Source of the DNA: an uncultured Alphaproteobacteria bacterium
Lineage (GTDB): Bacteria > Pseudomonadota > Alphaproteobacteria > HIMB59
Direction: 5' to 3'
NCBI GenBank assembly: GCA_902595525.1
Contig: CACJQJ010000012.1
Span: forward strand, 1 to 21,344
DNA: 21,344 nt
The notes under the pieces are model-generated. The model worked only from the letters and a program-made list of their open reading frames with translations, ran no database searches and was not told where the DNA came from. The stretch's first letter is position 1. Every line of letters starts with the position of its first letter. Shown here piece after piece: positions 21,205 to 21,344 of the stretch. The position numbers and the translations under genes are program-made.

Positions 21205-21344
21205 TTATTTCATAATTTTGTAGTCAGCATAAATAATAGTATTGGCCTCTTGAGCTCTGTATTTTTTTAAGAATTTTATTCTTTTATATTTCAATCTTAA
21301 CTCCCTCAATTCCTTAGCTGCCTCTCTTCTATATTTTCTATTTT
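21205..21344 (-). CDS. C-terminal end of an unidentified gene (5' partial)
   Basis: A reading frame enters from the right edge and ends at 21205, giving at least 45 residues. It begins NRKYRREAAKELRELRLKYK and ends with QEANTIIYADYKIMK. It is very rich in Arg, Lys and Glu and should be helical, perhaps coiled coil. It converges with the Cys-rich gene with 3 bp between stops, which matches the packing elsewhere. Too little is present to name a family. Confidence 0.4.
   Translation of the reverse strand, partial: NRKYRREAAKELRELRLKYKRIKFLKKYRAQEANTIIYADYKIMK

Overview
The window is AT-rich (about 30% GC by eye) and tightly packed. Genes commonly overlap by a few bases or are separated by less than 60 bp, and several convergent pairs share their stop codons. 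The gene content (split pntAA/pntAB/pntB transhydrogenase, COQ9 divergent from rpsU, an Anbu-type proteasome homologue next to a circularly permuted ATP-grasp protein) points to an alphaproteobacterium. The low GC and compaction suggest a streamlined marine lineage of the SAR11 / Pelagibacterales / HIMB59 kind. That placement is inference; no rRNA is present to confirm it.

Region 1 (1-3680) holds the proton-translocating NAD(P) transhydrogenase operon, then rpsU on the other strand, which shares a CTAG with the pntB stop, then a divergent COQ9-family ubiquinone gene. Region 2 (3717-7715) is a three-gene catabolic cassette: aldehyde dehydrogenase, glutamine-synthetase-like gamma-glutamyl ligase and iron-type alcohol dehydrogenase. 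It fits oxidation of a gamma-glutamylated amino alcohol or polyamine. Region 3 (7712-12502) is housekeeping and metabolic genes: a HisN-type phosphatase, a FrnE/DsbA-like oxidoreductase, a small membrane protein, a BASS transporter, a beta-hydroxyacid dehydrogenase, a hotdog thioesterase and a 1-Cys Bcp peroxiredoxin.

Region 4 (12503-13616) holds a probable free-standing structured small RNA of about 115 nt with its own promoter, and a secreted protein of unknown function carrying a duplicated AIDPxTGxAP motif. Region 5 (13651-15344) is the most unusual. An intact tRNA-Thr(GGT) sits between a copy of its own 3' half on one side and a copy of its own 5' half on the other. The two spaces between the copies are about 0.84 and 0.75 kb. 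Each is bracketed near both ends by its own pair of short direct repeats (TGTACCC at 12-bp period; TGTGCA/T at 11-bp period). I read this as two tiny integrase-less integrative elements that used the anticodon stem-loop as crossover core. One carries three overlapping small ORFs, the other a small secreted protein.

Region 6 (15363-21344) has two small membrane proteins and a methyltransferase, a 26-residue peptide with nine cysteines and an apparently leaderless promoter, a 52-residue membrane peptide, Anbu with a divergent ATP-grasp gene (the usual alpha-E and transglutaminase partners are absent here), a CRTAC1-like FG-GAP/ASPIC-UnbV secreted protein, a divergent cysteine-rich membrane-anchored protein of unknown function, and the end of a further gene. 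No CRISPR array, insertion sequence, rRNA or integrase gene was seen.
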